Shown here: one piece after another, positions 1 through 8,366 of the stretch
How positions within the stretch are numbered: the first letter of the stretch is position 1
Layout: the number at the start of each line of letters is the position of its first letter
Origin: Flavobacterium psychrophilum
Lineage (GTDB): Bacteria; Bacteroidota; Bacteroidia; Flavobacteriales; Flavobacteriaceae
NCBI GenBank assembly: GCA_945860385.1
Contig: CAMAQD010000023.1
Location: 1-56,687, forward strand
Length of the DNA stretch: 56,687 nucleotides
Direction: 5' to 3'
Program-made: the position numbers and the translations under genes
Notes under the pieces: model-generated
Told to the model about the DNA's origin: nothing
Database searches by the model: none
Seen by the model: only the letters and a program-made list of their open reading frames with translations

Positions 1-29
1 GGCGTAATAAAAATCTATTTAAAAAATAG

Positions 30-60
30 TTGCAAAAAATATAAAATAGTAGTAGTTTTG
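30..60 (+). promoter_or_regulatory. Promoter of the CAU tRNA
   Basis: A TTG at 30-32 and TAGTTTTG at 53-60 are separated by 20 bases, matching the Bacteroidota -33/-7 promoter pattern (TTG, then TAnnTTTG). The tRNA begins 13 bases after the -7 box. Confidence 0.7.
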
Positions 61-73
61 CAACCGCAATATT

Positions 74-147
74 GGTCCTATAGCTCATTCGGTTAGAGCA
101 ACTGACTCATAATCAGTAGGTGCTTGGTTCGATTCCAAGTGGGACCA
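74..147 (+). tRNA. tRNA with CAU anticodon (Met, or lysidine-type Ile)
   Basis: A full cloverleaf can be folded. The acceptor stem is GGTCCTA against TGGGACC with one G-U pair, the D arm is GCTC/GAGC, the anticodon stem is ACTGA/TCAGT around loop CTCATAA, and the T arm is CTTGG/CCAAG. The discriminator is A, and CCA is not encoded. The CAT anticodon may read AUG as elongator Met, or AUA as Ile after lysidine modification. The sequence alone does not settle which. It is not the initiator, because the acceptor stem starts with a G-C pair. Confidence 0.93.
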
Positions 148-151
148 CAAT

Positions 152-188
152 AACCCTTCAGAATCGATGATTATGTAGGGTTTTTTTT
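152..188 (+). terminator. Likely terminator after the tRNA
   Basis: AACCCT at 152-157 pairs with AGGGTT at 177-182, followed by a run of T to 188. The loop is long (19 bases), so this is a modest candidate. From here to the next gene at 361 I see no further feature. Confidence 0.5.
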
Positions 189-360
189 ATTTAGTAGTTA
201 AATGACTGCGTTTTAACGTTATAAAACACGTTTTTATCGATATTCGTGTTGTTTTGTTATTAAATAAAAATAACTTTGTAAACACTATTTTATAAAATTT
301 TGAGTTATATAACTAGGCCGATATGAAATTATTCTTAAAAAGTGTTTTATTTTAATAAAC

Positions 361-582
361 ATGAAAATTATTGCAAACAAGTTTTTTATTATAACGATAT
401 ACCTTTTAGGTGTTTCTAATGCTTTTGCAGTACCACATCCGCCGCCTCCAACCGGCAAAAAACCGCCACCTCCGCCTGGTTTACCTCTTGATGAAAACAT
501 CATGATTTTATTAATGATTGCATTGCTTTTTGGAATTTATATCATTTACAATCACAGCATAAAAACAAAAACTCCAATGTGA
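361..582 (+). CDS. Small proline-rich membrane protein with C-terminal anchor
   Basis: 73 residues. An N-terminal signal sequence (about 1-23, ending near AFA) is followed by a proline block (VPHPPPPTGKKPPPPPGLP), a PLDEN motif, and one hydrophobic segment at about 47-63 with a short basic tail (KTKT). Flavobacteria carry many tiny proteins of this plan with a PxxPID-type motif before a terminal membrane helix, sometimes annotated as PID-CTERM sorting-domain proteins. The match here is from memory and the motif is PLD, not PID. A role as a sorted surface or envelope peptide is inference. Its stop codon lies in the loop of the downstream terminator. Confidence 0.65.
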   Translation: MKIIANKFFIITIYLLGVSNAFAVPHPPPPTGKKPPPPPGLPLDENIMILLMIALLFGIYIIYNHSIKTKTPM

Positions 583-594
583 TTTGGAGTTTTT
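567..594. terminator. Bidirectional terminator between the small gene and ribE
   Basis: ACTCCAA at 571-577 pairs with TTGGAGT at 584-590 around a 6-base loop, flanked by A-run and T-run. Both convergent genes can use it. The stop codon at 580-582 lies in the loop. Confidence 0.8.
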
Positions 595-617
595 ATTTTT
601 TTTATATAATCTCAATA

Positions 618-1205
618 TCACTTGTTAGAATATAATTTTGAAATGTACTTGCCAATTAAGTCGAATTCAAGATTTACTTTCGTGCCAATCTCAAAGGACT
701 TAAAATTAGTGTTTTCAAAAGTATAAGGAATAATGGCAACGCTAAACTCGTTTTTTCTTGAATCTATAACCGTTAAGCTTACACCGTTTACCGTAATCGA
801 ACCTTTTTCGATAGTGATGTTGCCAATAGTTTCATCGTATTGAAAAGTATAGTACCAACTTCCGTTTGTTTCATTGGCGACAGTACAAGTGGCTATTTGA
901 TCTACGTGGCCTTGTACAATATGACCGTCTAATCTATCGCCTAATTTCATCGCTCTTTCTAGATTGATGATGTCACCAATTTTTAAATTGGATAAATTTG
1001 TTTTTTTTATGGTTTCGCCAATTGCAGTTACTGTATAAAGGCTTTTGTCGATGGAAACCACCGTCATACAGATTCCATTGTGAGCAACACTTTGGTCTAT
1101 TTTAAGTTCATCTGTGATAGTCGAGTCAATTGTAATATGAACGTTATCCTTATCTTTTTTGATTTCTTGGACTGTGCCAAGGGATTCTATAATTCCTGTA
1201 AACAT
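618..1205 (-). CDS. ribE: Riboflavin synthase, alpha chain
   Basis: 195 residues, the usual length. The enzyme dismutates two 6,7-dimethyl-8-ribityllumazine molecules into riboflavin and 5-amino-6-ribitylaminouracil. The characteristic MFTGIIE amino terminus is present. Two lumazine-binding repeats are visible: one around AHNGICMTVVSID (about 40-52) and one around TVNGVSLTVID (about 139-149), with GHIVQGHVDQ between them. The ATG at 1205 is the only sensible start. No other riboflavin gene is adjacent. Divergent from pdxA, with interlocked promoter boxes in the 58-base gap. Confidence 0.95.
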   Translation of the reverse strand: MFTGIIESLGTVQEIKKDKDNVHITIDSTITDELKIDQSVAHNGICMTVVSIDKSLYTVTAIGETIKKTNLSNLKIGDIINLERAMKLGDRLDGHIVQGHVDQIATCTVANETNGSWYYTFQYDETIGNITIEKGSITVNGVSLTVIDSRKNEFSVAIIPYTFENTNFKSFEIGTKVNLEFDLIGKYISKLYSNK

Positions 1206-1222
1206 TTCTTATTTTATTTTAC

Positions 1223-1230
1223 TAAATTTG
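1223..1230 (+). promoter_or_regulatory. -7 box of pdxA
   Basis: TAAATTTG fits TAnnTTTG. It predicts a transcript starting near 1236 and a leader of about 27 bases. I see no convincing -33 TTG. Confidence 0.5.
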
Positions 1231-1235
1231 CACTT

Positions 1236-1243
1236 CAAAATTA
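1236..1243 (-). promoter_or_regulatory. -7 box of ribE
   Basis: TAATTTTG read on the minus strand, predicting a start near 1230 and a leader of about 25 bases. It is only five bases from the opposing pdxA box. Confidence 0.5.
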
Positions 1244-1263
1244 GCAATAAATAACGTGATGTC

Positions 1264-2313
1264 ATGATAAAAAAAGCAGAAAATATAATCGTCGGAATTT
1301 CAATTGGAGATTTAAACGGTATTGGAAGCGAAGTTATTTTAAAAACCTTCGAAGATTCTCGAATGTTGGAATTATGCACACCAGTAATTTTTGCTAATGT
1401 AAAAGTTCTCTCGTTTGTAAAAAAAAGCTTCGAATCAGCAGCAATGCTTCACGGAATCGATCGATTGGATCAAATAGTTCTAGGAAAAATTAATGTTTTG
1501 AATGTTTGGCAAGAAGGTGTAGAAATTAATTTTGGAGTAAATGATGAAAAAGCTGGTAAATATGCCATAAAATCATTTGTTGCCGCTACTAAAGCTTTGA
1601 AGGAAGGTGTTATAGATGTTTTGGTGACTGCACCAATAAACAAGTACAACATTCAATCAGAGGATTTTAAATTCCCCGGACATACCGATTATTTAGACCA
1701 AGAACTAGATGGTAATGCTTTAATGTTGATGGTACAAGATAATTTAAGAGTAGGATTGTTAACAGATCATATTCCTTTAAACGAAGTTGCATCTCATCTT
1801 ACAGAAGAATTGATTATCAGGAAAATTGAAACAGTAAAGCAAACAATTATTCAGGATTTCAGTATCAACAAGCCAAAAATAGCAGTGTTGGGATTAAATC
1901 CACATTGTGGCGATGGTGGTGTTATTGGAAAAGAAGATGATGAGGTTTTAAAACCAGCTTTAAAAAAATTATTTGAAAAAGGAACATTGGTTTTTGGACC
2001 TTTTGCCGCTGATGGTTTTTTTGGAAGCAATCAATATGATAAATATGATGCAGTTATTGCAACCTATCACGATCAAGGATTAATTCCGTTCAAAACGTTG
2101 TCATTTGGGAATGGCGTAAATTATACTGCAGGCTTAAATAAAATTAGAACATCGCCCGATCACGGCACAGCTTATGACATCGCTGGAAAAGGAATTGCGG
2201 ATTTTAATTCCTTCAAAGAAGCAGTTTATTTAGCAATTGACGTCTATAATTCCAGAAATCAATATGCAGAAATCAGCCAAAAACCGCTAAAAACAAAAGA
2301 AAAACAGATATAA
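1264..2313 (+). CDS. pdxA: 4-hydroxythreonine-4-phosphate dehydrogenase
   Basis: 349 residues, typical of the family. NAD-dependent oxidation of 4-phosphohydroxy-L-threonine gives 3-amino-1-hydroxyacetone phosphate, which PdxJ condenses with deoxyxylulose phosphate in the vitamin B6 pathway. The three expected metal-ligand histidines are visible: H140 in FPGHTDY, H214 in LNPHCGDGG and H269 in TYHDQGLIP. The start ATG at 1264 leads into the usual VGISIGDLNGIGSEV opening. The gene appears to be transcribed alone, followed by the separately promoted DUF177-rpmF operon. Confidence 0.95.
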   Translation: MIKKAENIIVGISIGDLNGIGSEVILKTFEDSRMLELCTPVIFANVKVLSFVKKSFESAAMLHGIDRLDQIVLGKINVLNVWQEGVEINFGVNDEKAGKYAIKSFVAATKALKEGVIDVLVTAPINKYNIQSEDFKFPGHTDYLDQELDGNALMLMVQDNLRVGLLTDHIPLNEVASHLTEELIIRKIETVKQTIIQDFSINKPKIAVLGLNPHCGDGGVIGKEDDEVLKPALKKLFEKGTLVFGPFAADGFFGSNQYDKYDAVIATYHDQGLIPFKTLSFGNGVNYTAGLNKIRTSPDHGTAYDIAGKGIADFNSFKEAVYLAIDVYNSRNQYAEISQKPLKTKEKQI

Positions 2314-2356
2314 ACAAAAAAAGATAAATAAGATTATTAGATTTCCAATAATTTTA

Positions 2357-2364
2357 TATCTTTG
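2357..2364 (+). promoter_or_regulatory. -7 box of the DUF177-rpmF operon
   Basis: TATCTTTG is a full TAnnTTTG match. Transcription would start around 2370, so the TTG at 2362, which would extend the reading frame, lies inside the promoter and cannot be the start codon. The early leader contains CCC (2369-2371) and GGG (2380-2382), a possible short hairpin. Confidence 0.7.
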
Positions 2365-2397
2365 CACTCCCGAAGTTTAGGGCAAATTGTTGTTGAA

Positions 2398-2949
2398 ATG
2401 AACAAGACGAAAGAATATTTAATTCCATTTATAGGATTAAAGCTAGGGAAACATCATTTTGAATATCAAGTAAGTAATGCGTTCTTTGAAATCTTTGATT
2501 ATCATGAATTTAATAATTCAAATATCAAAGTAAATGTAGTTTTAGAGAAAAAAAGTACACTGATAGAGTTGGCTTTCAAGCATAAAGGAACAGTTAATGT
2601 GCCTTGCGATATGACAAACGAAGAATTTGATTTGCCAATAAAAGGTACAATGAAATTAATAGTGCGTTTTGGAGATGCTTTTAATAATGACAATGAAGAG
2701 TTGCTTATTTTGCCACACGGAGAATTTCAGATAGATATTGCACAATATATATATGAAATGATAGTGCTTTCAGTTCCTCTAAGACGAATTCATCCAGGGA
2801 TTAAAGACGGAAGTTTAAACACGGAAGCTCTGATAAAACTCAAAGAATTGACCATTAAAGAACTGAAAAAAGAGAATAAAAAAGAACAATCACAAGAAAA
2901 TATTGACCCGCGTTGGGACAAATTAAAGCAACTATTAACGGATAAATAA
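2398..2949 (+). CDS. YceD/DUF177 family protein
   Basis: 183 residues from the ATG at 2398. The reading frame is open from a TTG at 2362, but that lies in the promoter. The acidic, mostly beta protein carries the family-typical central motif PCDMTNEEFDLPIKG and a hydrophobic IDIAQYIYEMIVLSVPLR segment before a charged Lys/Glu tail. DUF177 (YceD) is almost always found immediately upstream of rpmF, as here (9-base gap). In plants and bacteria it has been linked to 23S rRNA or 50S assembly. That role is family knowledge, not visible in the sequence. The two zinc-type cysteine pairs of some homologues are not seen; only one Cys is obvious. Confidence 0.88.
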   Translation: MNKTKEYLIPFIGLKLGKHHFEYQVSNAFFEIFDYHEFNNSNIKVNVVLEKKSTLIELAFKHKGTVNVPCDMTNEEFDLPIKGTMKLIVRFGDAFNNDNEELLILPHGEFQIDIAQYIYEMIVLSVPLRRIHPGIKDGSLNTEALIKLKELTIKELKKENKKEQSQENIDPRWDKLKQLLTDK

Positions 2950-2958
2950 TATAGTAAA

Positions 2959-3153
2959 ATGGCACATCCTAAGAGAAAAATCTCCAAAACAAGAAGAGAT
3001 AAAAGAAGAACACATTACAAAGCTACCGTAGCACAAATCGCTACCTGTCCAATCACTGGAGAAGCACATTTATACCATAGAGCCTACTGGCATGAAGGTA
3101 AAATGTACTACAGAGGGCAAGTTGTTATAGATAAATCTGTAGCTGTTGCTTAA
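2959..3153 (+). CDS. rpmF: 50S ribosomal protein L32
   Basis: 64 residues, highly basic, with the L32 opening [19 protein letters not shown]. It belongs to the large subunit near the peptide exit region. The four zinc-binding cysteines of some L32 proteins are absent apart from a single Cys (ATCPITGE), so this is the zinc-independent or Bacteroidota form. Co-transcribed with the DUF177 gene and terminated by the hairpin just downstream. Confidence 0.97.
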   Translation: MAHPKRKISKTRRDKRRTHYKATVAQIATCPITGEAHLYHRAYWHEGKMYYRGQVVIDKSVAVA

Positions 3154-3176
3154 TACATTTTTCTAAATGATATCTG

Positions 3177-3202
3177 AACTCTCACTATGTGGGAGTTTTT
3201 TT
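3177..3202 (+). terminator. Terminator after rpmF
   Basis: AACTCTCA (3177-3184) pairs with TGGGAGTT (3190-3197, one G-U), followed by a T-run. fabH therefore probably needs its own promoter in 3203-3327. A TATTTTTC at 3264-3271 is only a variant -7 box. Confidence 0.75.
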
Positions 3203-3327
3203 GTTGTTTATAATTTCTGTTAAATAAGAACTAGTAAAACAATAAGGATTAAAAAAAAATTTGTATTTTTCGACTCCTTTAGAATTTTTTTTAAATTATA
3301 GCATTTGGCTAGAAAAAATAGAATACA

Positions 3328-4326
3328 ATGAATAAAATCACAGCCGCAATCACAGCTGTAGGAGCCTACGTTCCTGACTACGTGCTTACAAATAAAATTC
3401 TGGAAACATTAGTGGATACAAATGATGAGTGGATTACTTCACGAACTGGAATAAAAGAAAGACGAATTTTAAAAGATGACACTAAAGGAACCTCTTTTTT
3501 AGCTATAAATGCAGCACTTGACTTAATAAAAAAAGCAAATATTGACCCATTAGAAATAGATTTAGTGCTTTTGGCAACTGCAACAGCAGATATGCCAGTT
3601 GCCTCTACAGGAGCTTATGTTGCTACCGAAATCGGAGCTACAAACGCTTTTTCTTATGACTTACAATCTGCTTGTTCCAGTTTTTTGTTTGGAATGTCAA
3701 CAGCAGCAGCCTACATAGAATCAGGAAGATATAAAAAAGTATTATTGATAGGAGCCGACAAAATGTCCTCGATTGTAGATTATACCGATAGAACAACCTG
3801 TATCATTTTTGGTGATGGAGCTGGAGCCGTTTTATTCGAGCCAAATTTCGAAGGATTAGGTTTACAAGACGAATACCTAAGAACTGACGGAGACGGAAGA
3901 GATTTTTTAAAAATGACAGCCGGAGGCTCACTTTTGCCAGCTTCAGAACAAACAGTTGTTGATAATTTGCATAATATTATTCAAGACGGAAAATCAGTTT
4001 TTAAATATGCTGTTACTTATATGGCCGATGCTTGCGAGACGATTATGAAGAGAAATAATCTGACACACGATGATATTGCTTGGTTAGTTCCTCATCAGGC
4101 TAATAAAAGAATCGTTGATGCAACCGCTAATAGAATGGATTTAGAAGATTCAAAAGTATTAATGAACATTGAAAGATACGGAAACACCACTTCGGCAACA
4201 CTTCCTTTGGTGCTTAGTGATTTTGAACATTTATTTAAAAAAGGAGATACTATTATATTTGCCGCGTTTGGAGGAGGATTTTCTTGGGGATCTATTTATC
4301 TAAAGTGGGCTTACAACAAAAATTAA
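3328..4326 (+). CDS. fabH: 3-oxoacyl-ACP synthase III
   Basis: 332 residues. FabH starts fatty-acid synthesis by condensing acetyl- or branched acyl-CoA with malonyl-ACP. The catalytic triad is complete: C116 in LQSACSSF, H256 in VPHQANKRI and N286 in YGNTTSA. The C-terminal FAAFGGGFSWGS glycine-rich motif is also present. Iso-branched lipids are typical of Bacteroidota, so a branched-chain primer is plausible but cannot be read here. It sits in the rpmF-fabH-accB-accC order that ties lipid initiation to ribosomal protein genes. Confidence 0.97.
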   Translation: MNKITAAITAVGAYVPDYVLTNKILETLVDTNDEWITSRTGIKERRILKDDTKGTSFLAINAALDLIKKANIDPLEIDLVLLATATADMPVASTGAYVATEIGATNAFSYDLQSACSSFLFGMSTAAAYIESGRYKKVLLIGADKMSSIVDYTDRTTCIIFGDGAGAVLFEPNFEGLGLQDEYLRTDGDGRDFLKMTAGGSLLPASEQTVVDNLHNIIQDGKSVFKYAVTYMADACETIMKRNNLTHDDIAWLVPHQANKRIVDATANRMDLEDSKVLMNIERYGNTTSATLPLVLSDFEHLFKKGDTIIFAAFGGGFSWGSIYLKWAYNKN

Positions 4327-4349
4327 AATTAAATTAAAAACAAGTAATT

Positions 4350-4817
4350 ATGGATTTAAAAGAAATTCAAAATCTAATCAAATTTGTAGCAAATTCTGGT
4401 GTTGCCGAAGTTAAATTAGAGATGGATGATGTGAAAATCACCATTAGAACTACACTAGAAGGAAATGTATCCGAAGCCACTTATGTACAAATGCCAGTTC
4501 AGCCAGCGCTACAGCCAGCTGTCATTCCTCAACAAATTTCACCAGCAGTAGCAGCTCCTGTAGCAGAAAATGCTAATTATATCACTATTAAATCTCCCAT
4601 GATTGGTACTTTCTATAGAAAACCATCTCCAGACAAACCTTTATTTGTAGAAGTAGGAAGCGTAGTTTCAAAAGGAAATGTACTTTGTGTTATTGAAGCA
4701 ATGAAATTATTCAATGAAATAGAATCAGAAGTTTCCGGAAAAATCGTTAAGATTTTAGTGGATGATATGTCTCCTGTAGAATACGACCAACCTTTATTTT
4801 TAGTAGATCCATCATAA
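4350..4817 (+). CDS. accB: Biotin carboxyl carrier protein of acetyl-CoA carboxylase
   Basis: 155 residues. An N-terminal domain (1-55) is joined by a Pro/Ala-rich linker (about 50-72, MPVQPALQPAVIPQQISP) to the C-terminal biotinyl domain. The biotin attachment lysine is K119 in IEAMKLF. It carries carboxybiotin between AccC and the carboxyltransferase. It starts 23 bases after fabH and is followed by accC after a 96-base gap that holds a 7-bp repeat array. Confidence 0.97.
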   Translation: MDLKEIQNLIKFVANSGVAEVKLEMDDVKITIRTTLEGNVSEATYVQMPVQPALQPAVIPQQISPAVAAPVAENANYITIKSPMIGTFYRKPSPDKPLFVEVGSVVSKGNVLCVIEAMKLFNEIESEVSGKIVKILVDDMSPVEYDQPLFLVDPS

Positions 4818-4820
4818 AAA

Positions 4821-4848
4821 GTTAGAAGTTAGAAGTTAGAAGTCAGAA
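4821..4848 (+). repeat. Heptanucleotide tandem array in the accB-accC gap
   Basis: Four 7-base units: GTTAGAA three times, then GTCAGAA. The partly similar unit GTTTTGT follows. More loosely, TCTAATG, TCTAATT and ATCTAAT occur between 4876 and 4904, just before the accC start. The array lies in the intergenic leader, not in coding sequence. Confidence 0.85.
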
Positions 4849-4913
4849 GTTTTGTACTTACTTTATAATTTAATGTCTAATGGACCTTTGTCTAATTATC
4901 TAATTAAAAGATT

Positions 4914-6260
4914 ATGTTTAAAAAAATACTAATAGCCAATAGAGGAGAAATTGCACTTCGTATCATTAGAACTTGCAAGGAAATGGGCATCAAAACAGTT
5001 GCCGTTTACTCTACCGCAGATGCAGATAGTTTGCATGTAAAGTTTGCCGATGAAGCAGTATGTATCGGCCCTCCTCCAAGCAGCTTGTCCTATCTTAAAA
5101 TGTCAAATATCATTGCTGCTGCCGAAATTACAAATGCAGATGCAATACATCCGGGATATGGATTTCTTTCTGAAAATTCAAAATTTTCTAAAATATGTCA
5201 AGAGCATCATGTAAAATTCATTGGAGCTTCACCTGAAATGATTGACAGAATGGGCGACAAAGCTTCTGCTAAAGCTACTATGAAAGCAGCAGGTGTACCA
5301 TGTGTACCAGGTTCTGAAGGATTATTAGAATCTTTCGAACAAGCACAATCACTTTCAAAAGAAATGGGTTATCCAGTAATGTTAAAAGCAACTGCTGGTG
5401 GAGGTGGAAAGGGAATGCGTGCGGTTTGGAAAGAAGAAGAGTTACTAAAAGCTTGGGAAAGTGCACGTCAGGAATCAGCTGCAGCTTTTGGAAATGACGG
5501 AATGTATTTAGAAAAACTCATTGAAGAACCAAGACACATTGAAATTCAAATTGTAGGTGATTCTTATGGAAAAGCCTGTCACCTTTCAGAAAGAGATTGT
5601 TCTGTACAAAGACGTCATCAAAAATTGACCGAAGAAACTCCTTCGCCATTTATGACGGATGATTTGCGAAAAAAAATGGGTGCAGCAGCTGTAAAAGCAG
5701 CTGAATACATTAAATATGAAGGTGCTGGAACGGTAGAATTTTTGGTCGACAAACACCGTAATTTCTACTTTATGGAAATGAATACTCGTATTCAAGTAGA
5801 ACATCCAATCACTGAACAAGTTATTGATTATGATTTAATTCGCGAGCAAATTTTAGTTGCTGCAGGTGTGCCAATTTCTGGTAAAAATTATTTACCACAA
5901 CTTCACGCTATCGAATGTCGTATCAATGCCGAAGATCCTTATAATGATTTCAGACCTTCACCAGGAAAAATAACCACGCTTCATATGCCTGGAGGTCACG
6001 GTGTTCGACTAGACACCCACGTGTATTCTGGCTACACTATTCCGCCTAATTATGATTCGATGATTGCTAAGTTAATTACGACAGCACAAACCCGTGAAGA
6101 GGCAATCAGCAAAATGAGAAGAGCATTAGACGAATTTGTTATCGAAGGAATAAAAACAACTATTCCATTCCACAGACAGTTGATGGATGATCCAAGATAT
6201 ATTTCTGGAGATTATACCACCGCTTTTATGGACACTTTTTTAATGAATGATCCAGAATAA
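4914..6260 (+). CDS. accC: Biotin carboxylase, acetyl-CoA carboxylase subunit
   Basis: 448 residues, the usual length. ATP-dependent carboxylation of the AccB biotin is the first half of malonyl-CoA formation. The amino terminus [18 protein letters not shown] is diagnostic. The ATP-grasp glycine loop (GGGGKGMR, about 161-169) and the catalytic segment with [14 protein letters not shown] are both visible. The carboxyltransferase subunits are not in this window. The end of the operon is marked by the strong hairpin at 6281-6314. Confidence 0.98.
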   Translation: MFKKILIANRGEIALRIIRTCKEMGIKTVAVYSTADADSLHVKFADEAVCIGPPPSSLSYLKMSNIIAAAEITNADAIHPGYGFLSENSKFSKICQEHHVKFIGASPEMIDRMGDKASAKATMKAAGVPCVPGSEGLLESFEQAQSLSKEMGYPVMLKATAGGGGKGMRAVWKEEELLKAWESARQESAAAFGNDGMYLEKLIEEPRHIEIQIVGDSYGKACHLSERDCSVQRRHQKLTEETPSPFMTDDLRKKMGAAAVKAAEYIKYEGAGTVEFLVDKHRNFYFMEMNTRIQVEHPITEQVIDYDLIREQILVAAGVPISGKNYLPQLHAIECRINAEDPYNDFRPSPGKITTLHMPGGHGVRLDTHVYSGYTIPPNYDSMIAKLITTAQTREEAISKMRRALDEFVIEGIKTTIPFHRQLMDDPRYISGDYTTAFMDTFLMNDPE

Positions 6261-6280
6261 AAATCAGATTTGTATTTATA

Positions 6281-6314
6281 AAAAAAACCATTTTCTCATG
6301 AAAATGGTTTTTTT
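6281..6314. terminator. Bidirectional terminator between accC and the S9 peptidase
   Basis: Fifteen-base arms, with CCATTTTC at the core, surround a TCAT loop and are flanked by A-run and T-run. It suits both convergent genes. Confidence 0.9.
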
Positions 6315-6335
6315 ATGTCTAAAATTGGGAAAAAA

Positions 6336-8237
6336 TCACAGGGTTTCTTTCAACCATTTGTAAAATTCTCTATGCCAAACTAACGCATTTTGAGGTTTTA
6401 AAACCCAATGATTTTCTTCGGGAAAATACAACAATCTGCTTTTTATTCCCAGCATTTGCGCCGCTTGAAAAGCTTCTTGCCCTTGCCCAATAGGAACTCT
6501 AAAATCATTTCCGCCTTGGATGATTAATATTGGAGTATTCCATTTTTCGACAAAATTGATAGGATTAAATTTAGTGTAGGCTTTTTGCGCAATTGCATTG
6601 TCTTTTTCCCAATAAGCTCCGCCAAAATCCCAATAGTTAAAGAACACTTCTTCGGTGGTGCCAAACATACTTTGGGTATTGAAAACCCCATCGTGAGCAA
6701 TAAAAGTTTTGAATCTATTGTTGTGTATTCCAGCCAAATAAAACACTGAATATCCGCCGTAACTTGCACCGATACAACCCAAACGTGTTTTGTCAACATA
6801 TTTTTCTGTGGCCACATCATCAATCGCCGACAAATAGTCATCCATAACTTGTCCGCCCCAATCTTTGCTAATTTGTTCGTTCCATTCCACACCGTGACCG
6901 TGCATTCCACGACGATTTGGGGCGACAATAATATAACCTTGAGCTGCCATTAATTGCAAATTCCAACGGAAAGAATAAAATTGTGTCAGCGGAGATTGCG
7001 GGCCACCTTGACAATAAAGTAAGGTTGGGTATTTTTTTGATGCATCAAAATTGGGCGGTAAAACAACCCAAACCAACATTTTTTTGCCGTCGGTTGTTGT
7101 TACATATCGTCTTTCGGTTTTGCTTAACGCTAGTGAATTGTATGTTGCCGTATTGACATTAGACAATTGAAGCCAAGTTTTTTTCTTTAGATTATACGAA
7201 TAAATTTCGGCTGCGTGGTTCATATCGGTTCTGGTGACAATCATATTTTCTCCAGAAAGACAGACTAAACTTGCTACATCAAAATCGCCATTGGTCAATT
7301 GAATTACTTGCGGTAATTTCTTAGTTAAACCCGGAAAGTCAACTTCAAATAACTGAATTGTTCCGTCAATTGGCGCTTGAAAATATACTTTTTTGCCATC
7401 GGCATTCCAAAGAAAACTTTCGACAGTTCCGTCCCAATTTGCCGTTAAATTGATATTCATTCCTTTGAAACTAACAATAATATCGTTTTTATCGGCTTCA
7501 TAACCGTCGCGTTTCATTTGTAACCAAGTCAAATTTCCTGTTGGTGAAAAAGCAGGATTAGTGTCATAACCCATGTTGCCTTCGGTTCTATTGATGGTTT
7601 TTCCAGTTTCTAAATTATATTCGTAAATATCGGTATTGGTGCTAATAGCATAAGCTGTTCCTGCTTTTTTCTTGCAAACGTATAAAATGCTTTTGCTGTC
7701 TGGCGACCAAATATAATCTTCGTCTCCGCCAAAAGGTTTTTGAGGACTATCAAAATTTTCGCCTTTCAAAATGTCAATTCCAACAGCACCTTCCTTGTTT
7801 TCTTTATAAAAAACGTGATTGAATTTGCCTTCGTTCCATTTGTCCCAATGGCGATAATCTAGTCCGTTGTAGATTTGAACATTCGATTTTTCGAGTTCAG
7901 GATAATAATCTTTTCCGTGAACTTTGTCGATTTTTACTTCTTCATCGTAAACTAAATATTTCCCGTCTGGAGAAATGTTTTTGTCATTTAATAATTCTTT
8001 AGTCGAGGCAATTTCGGTTGGATTTCCTCCGTTTATTGGTAAAGTATAAAGCTTAGAATTCGATTTGTTTTCTTCAGCAGAAGGAATAGCAACTTTGTAA
8101 ACAATGTTTTTTCCATCTTTTGAAAGCCCTAAAGTGGTTACTCTCCCAAGTTTTAAAAGTAATTCTGGGGACATTGTGTTTTGTGCCATCGCATTTAAGT
8201 TCATCATTATCAGTGTTATAAATACTATTTTTTTCAT
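6336..8237 (-). CDS. Secreted S9 family peptidase (prolyl oligopeptidase type)
   Basis: 633 residues. A signal peptide (about 1-18, ending AMA before QN) points to export. A propeller-like N-terminal region with WD40/PD40-type repeats (for example WSPDSKSILYV, ISPDGKYLVYD) precedes an alpha/beta-hydrolase domain from about 390. The triad is visible: S492 in GASYGGYS, D578 in GGNDFRVP and H610 in EENHWV. Family members cleave short peptides, as dipeptidyl- or acylaminoacyl-peptidases; the exact specificity is not readable. Probably a periplasmic peptide scavenger. It appears monocistronic. Confidence 0.93.
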   Translation of the reverse strand: MKKIVFITLIMMNLNAMAQNTMSPELLLKLGRVTTLGLSKDGKNIVYKVAIPSAEENKSNSKLYTLPINGGNPTEIASTKELLNDKNISPDGKYLVYDEEVKIDKVHGKDYYPELEKSNVQIYNGLDYRHWDKWNEGKFNHVFYKENKEGAVGIDILKGENFDSPQKPFGGDEDYIWSPDSKSILYVCKKKAGTAYAISTNTDIYEYNLETGKTINRTEGNMGYDTNPAFSPTGNLTWLQMKRDGYEADKNDIIVSFKGMNINLTANWDGTVESFLWNADGKKVYFQAPIDGTIQLFEVDFPGLTKKLPQVIQLTNGDFDVASLVCLSGENMIVTRTDMNHAAEIYSYNLKKKTWLQLSNVNTATYNSLALSKTERRYVTTTDGKKMLVWVVLPPNFDASKKYPTLLYCQGGPQSPLTQFYSFRWNLQLMAAQGYIIVAPNRRGMHGHGVEWNEQISKDWGGQVMDDYLSAIDDVATEKYVDKTRLGCIGASYGGYSVFYLAGIHNNRFKTFIAHDGVFNTQSMFGTTEEVFFNYWDFGGAYWEKDNAIAQKAYTKFNPINFVEKWNTPILIIQGGNDFRVPIGQGQEAFQAAQMLGIKSRLLYFPEENHWVLKPQNALVWHREFYKWLKETL

Positions 8238-8366
8238 TGTAAATTTTGTTTGTTGTAGGAGCTAAAAATACAAATTCTATTAAGAATATTAAGATGATAT
8301 TTCAATCTAATTTTATAAAACAGAAGCATTTTTTTTTACTTTTATAAAAAATTCTGAAATAATACA

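Noticed and set aside
285..503. Minus-strand frame encoding a Gly-rich protein
   Set aside because: It is the antisense of the proline-rich segment of the real gene at 361-582 and has no promoter or homology signal.
2362..2397. TTG start extending the DUF177 protein by 12 residues
   Set aside because: The TTG is part of the TATCTTTG -7 box, so it would not be transcribed as a start.
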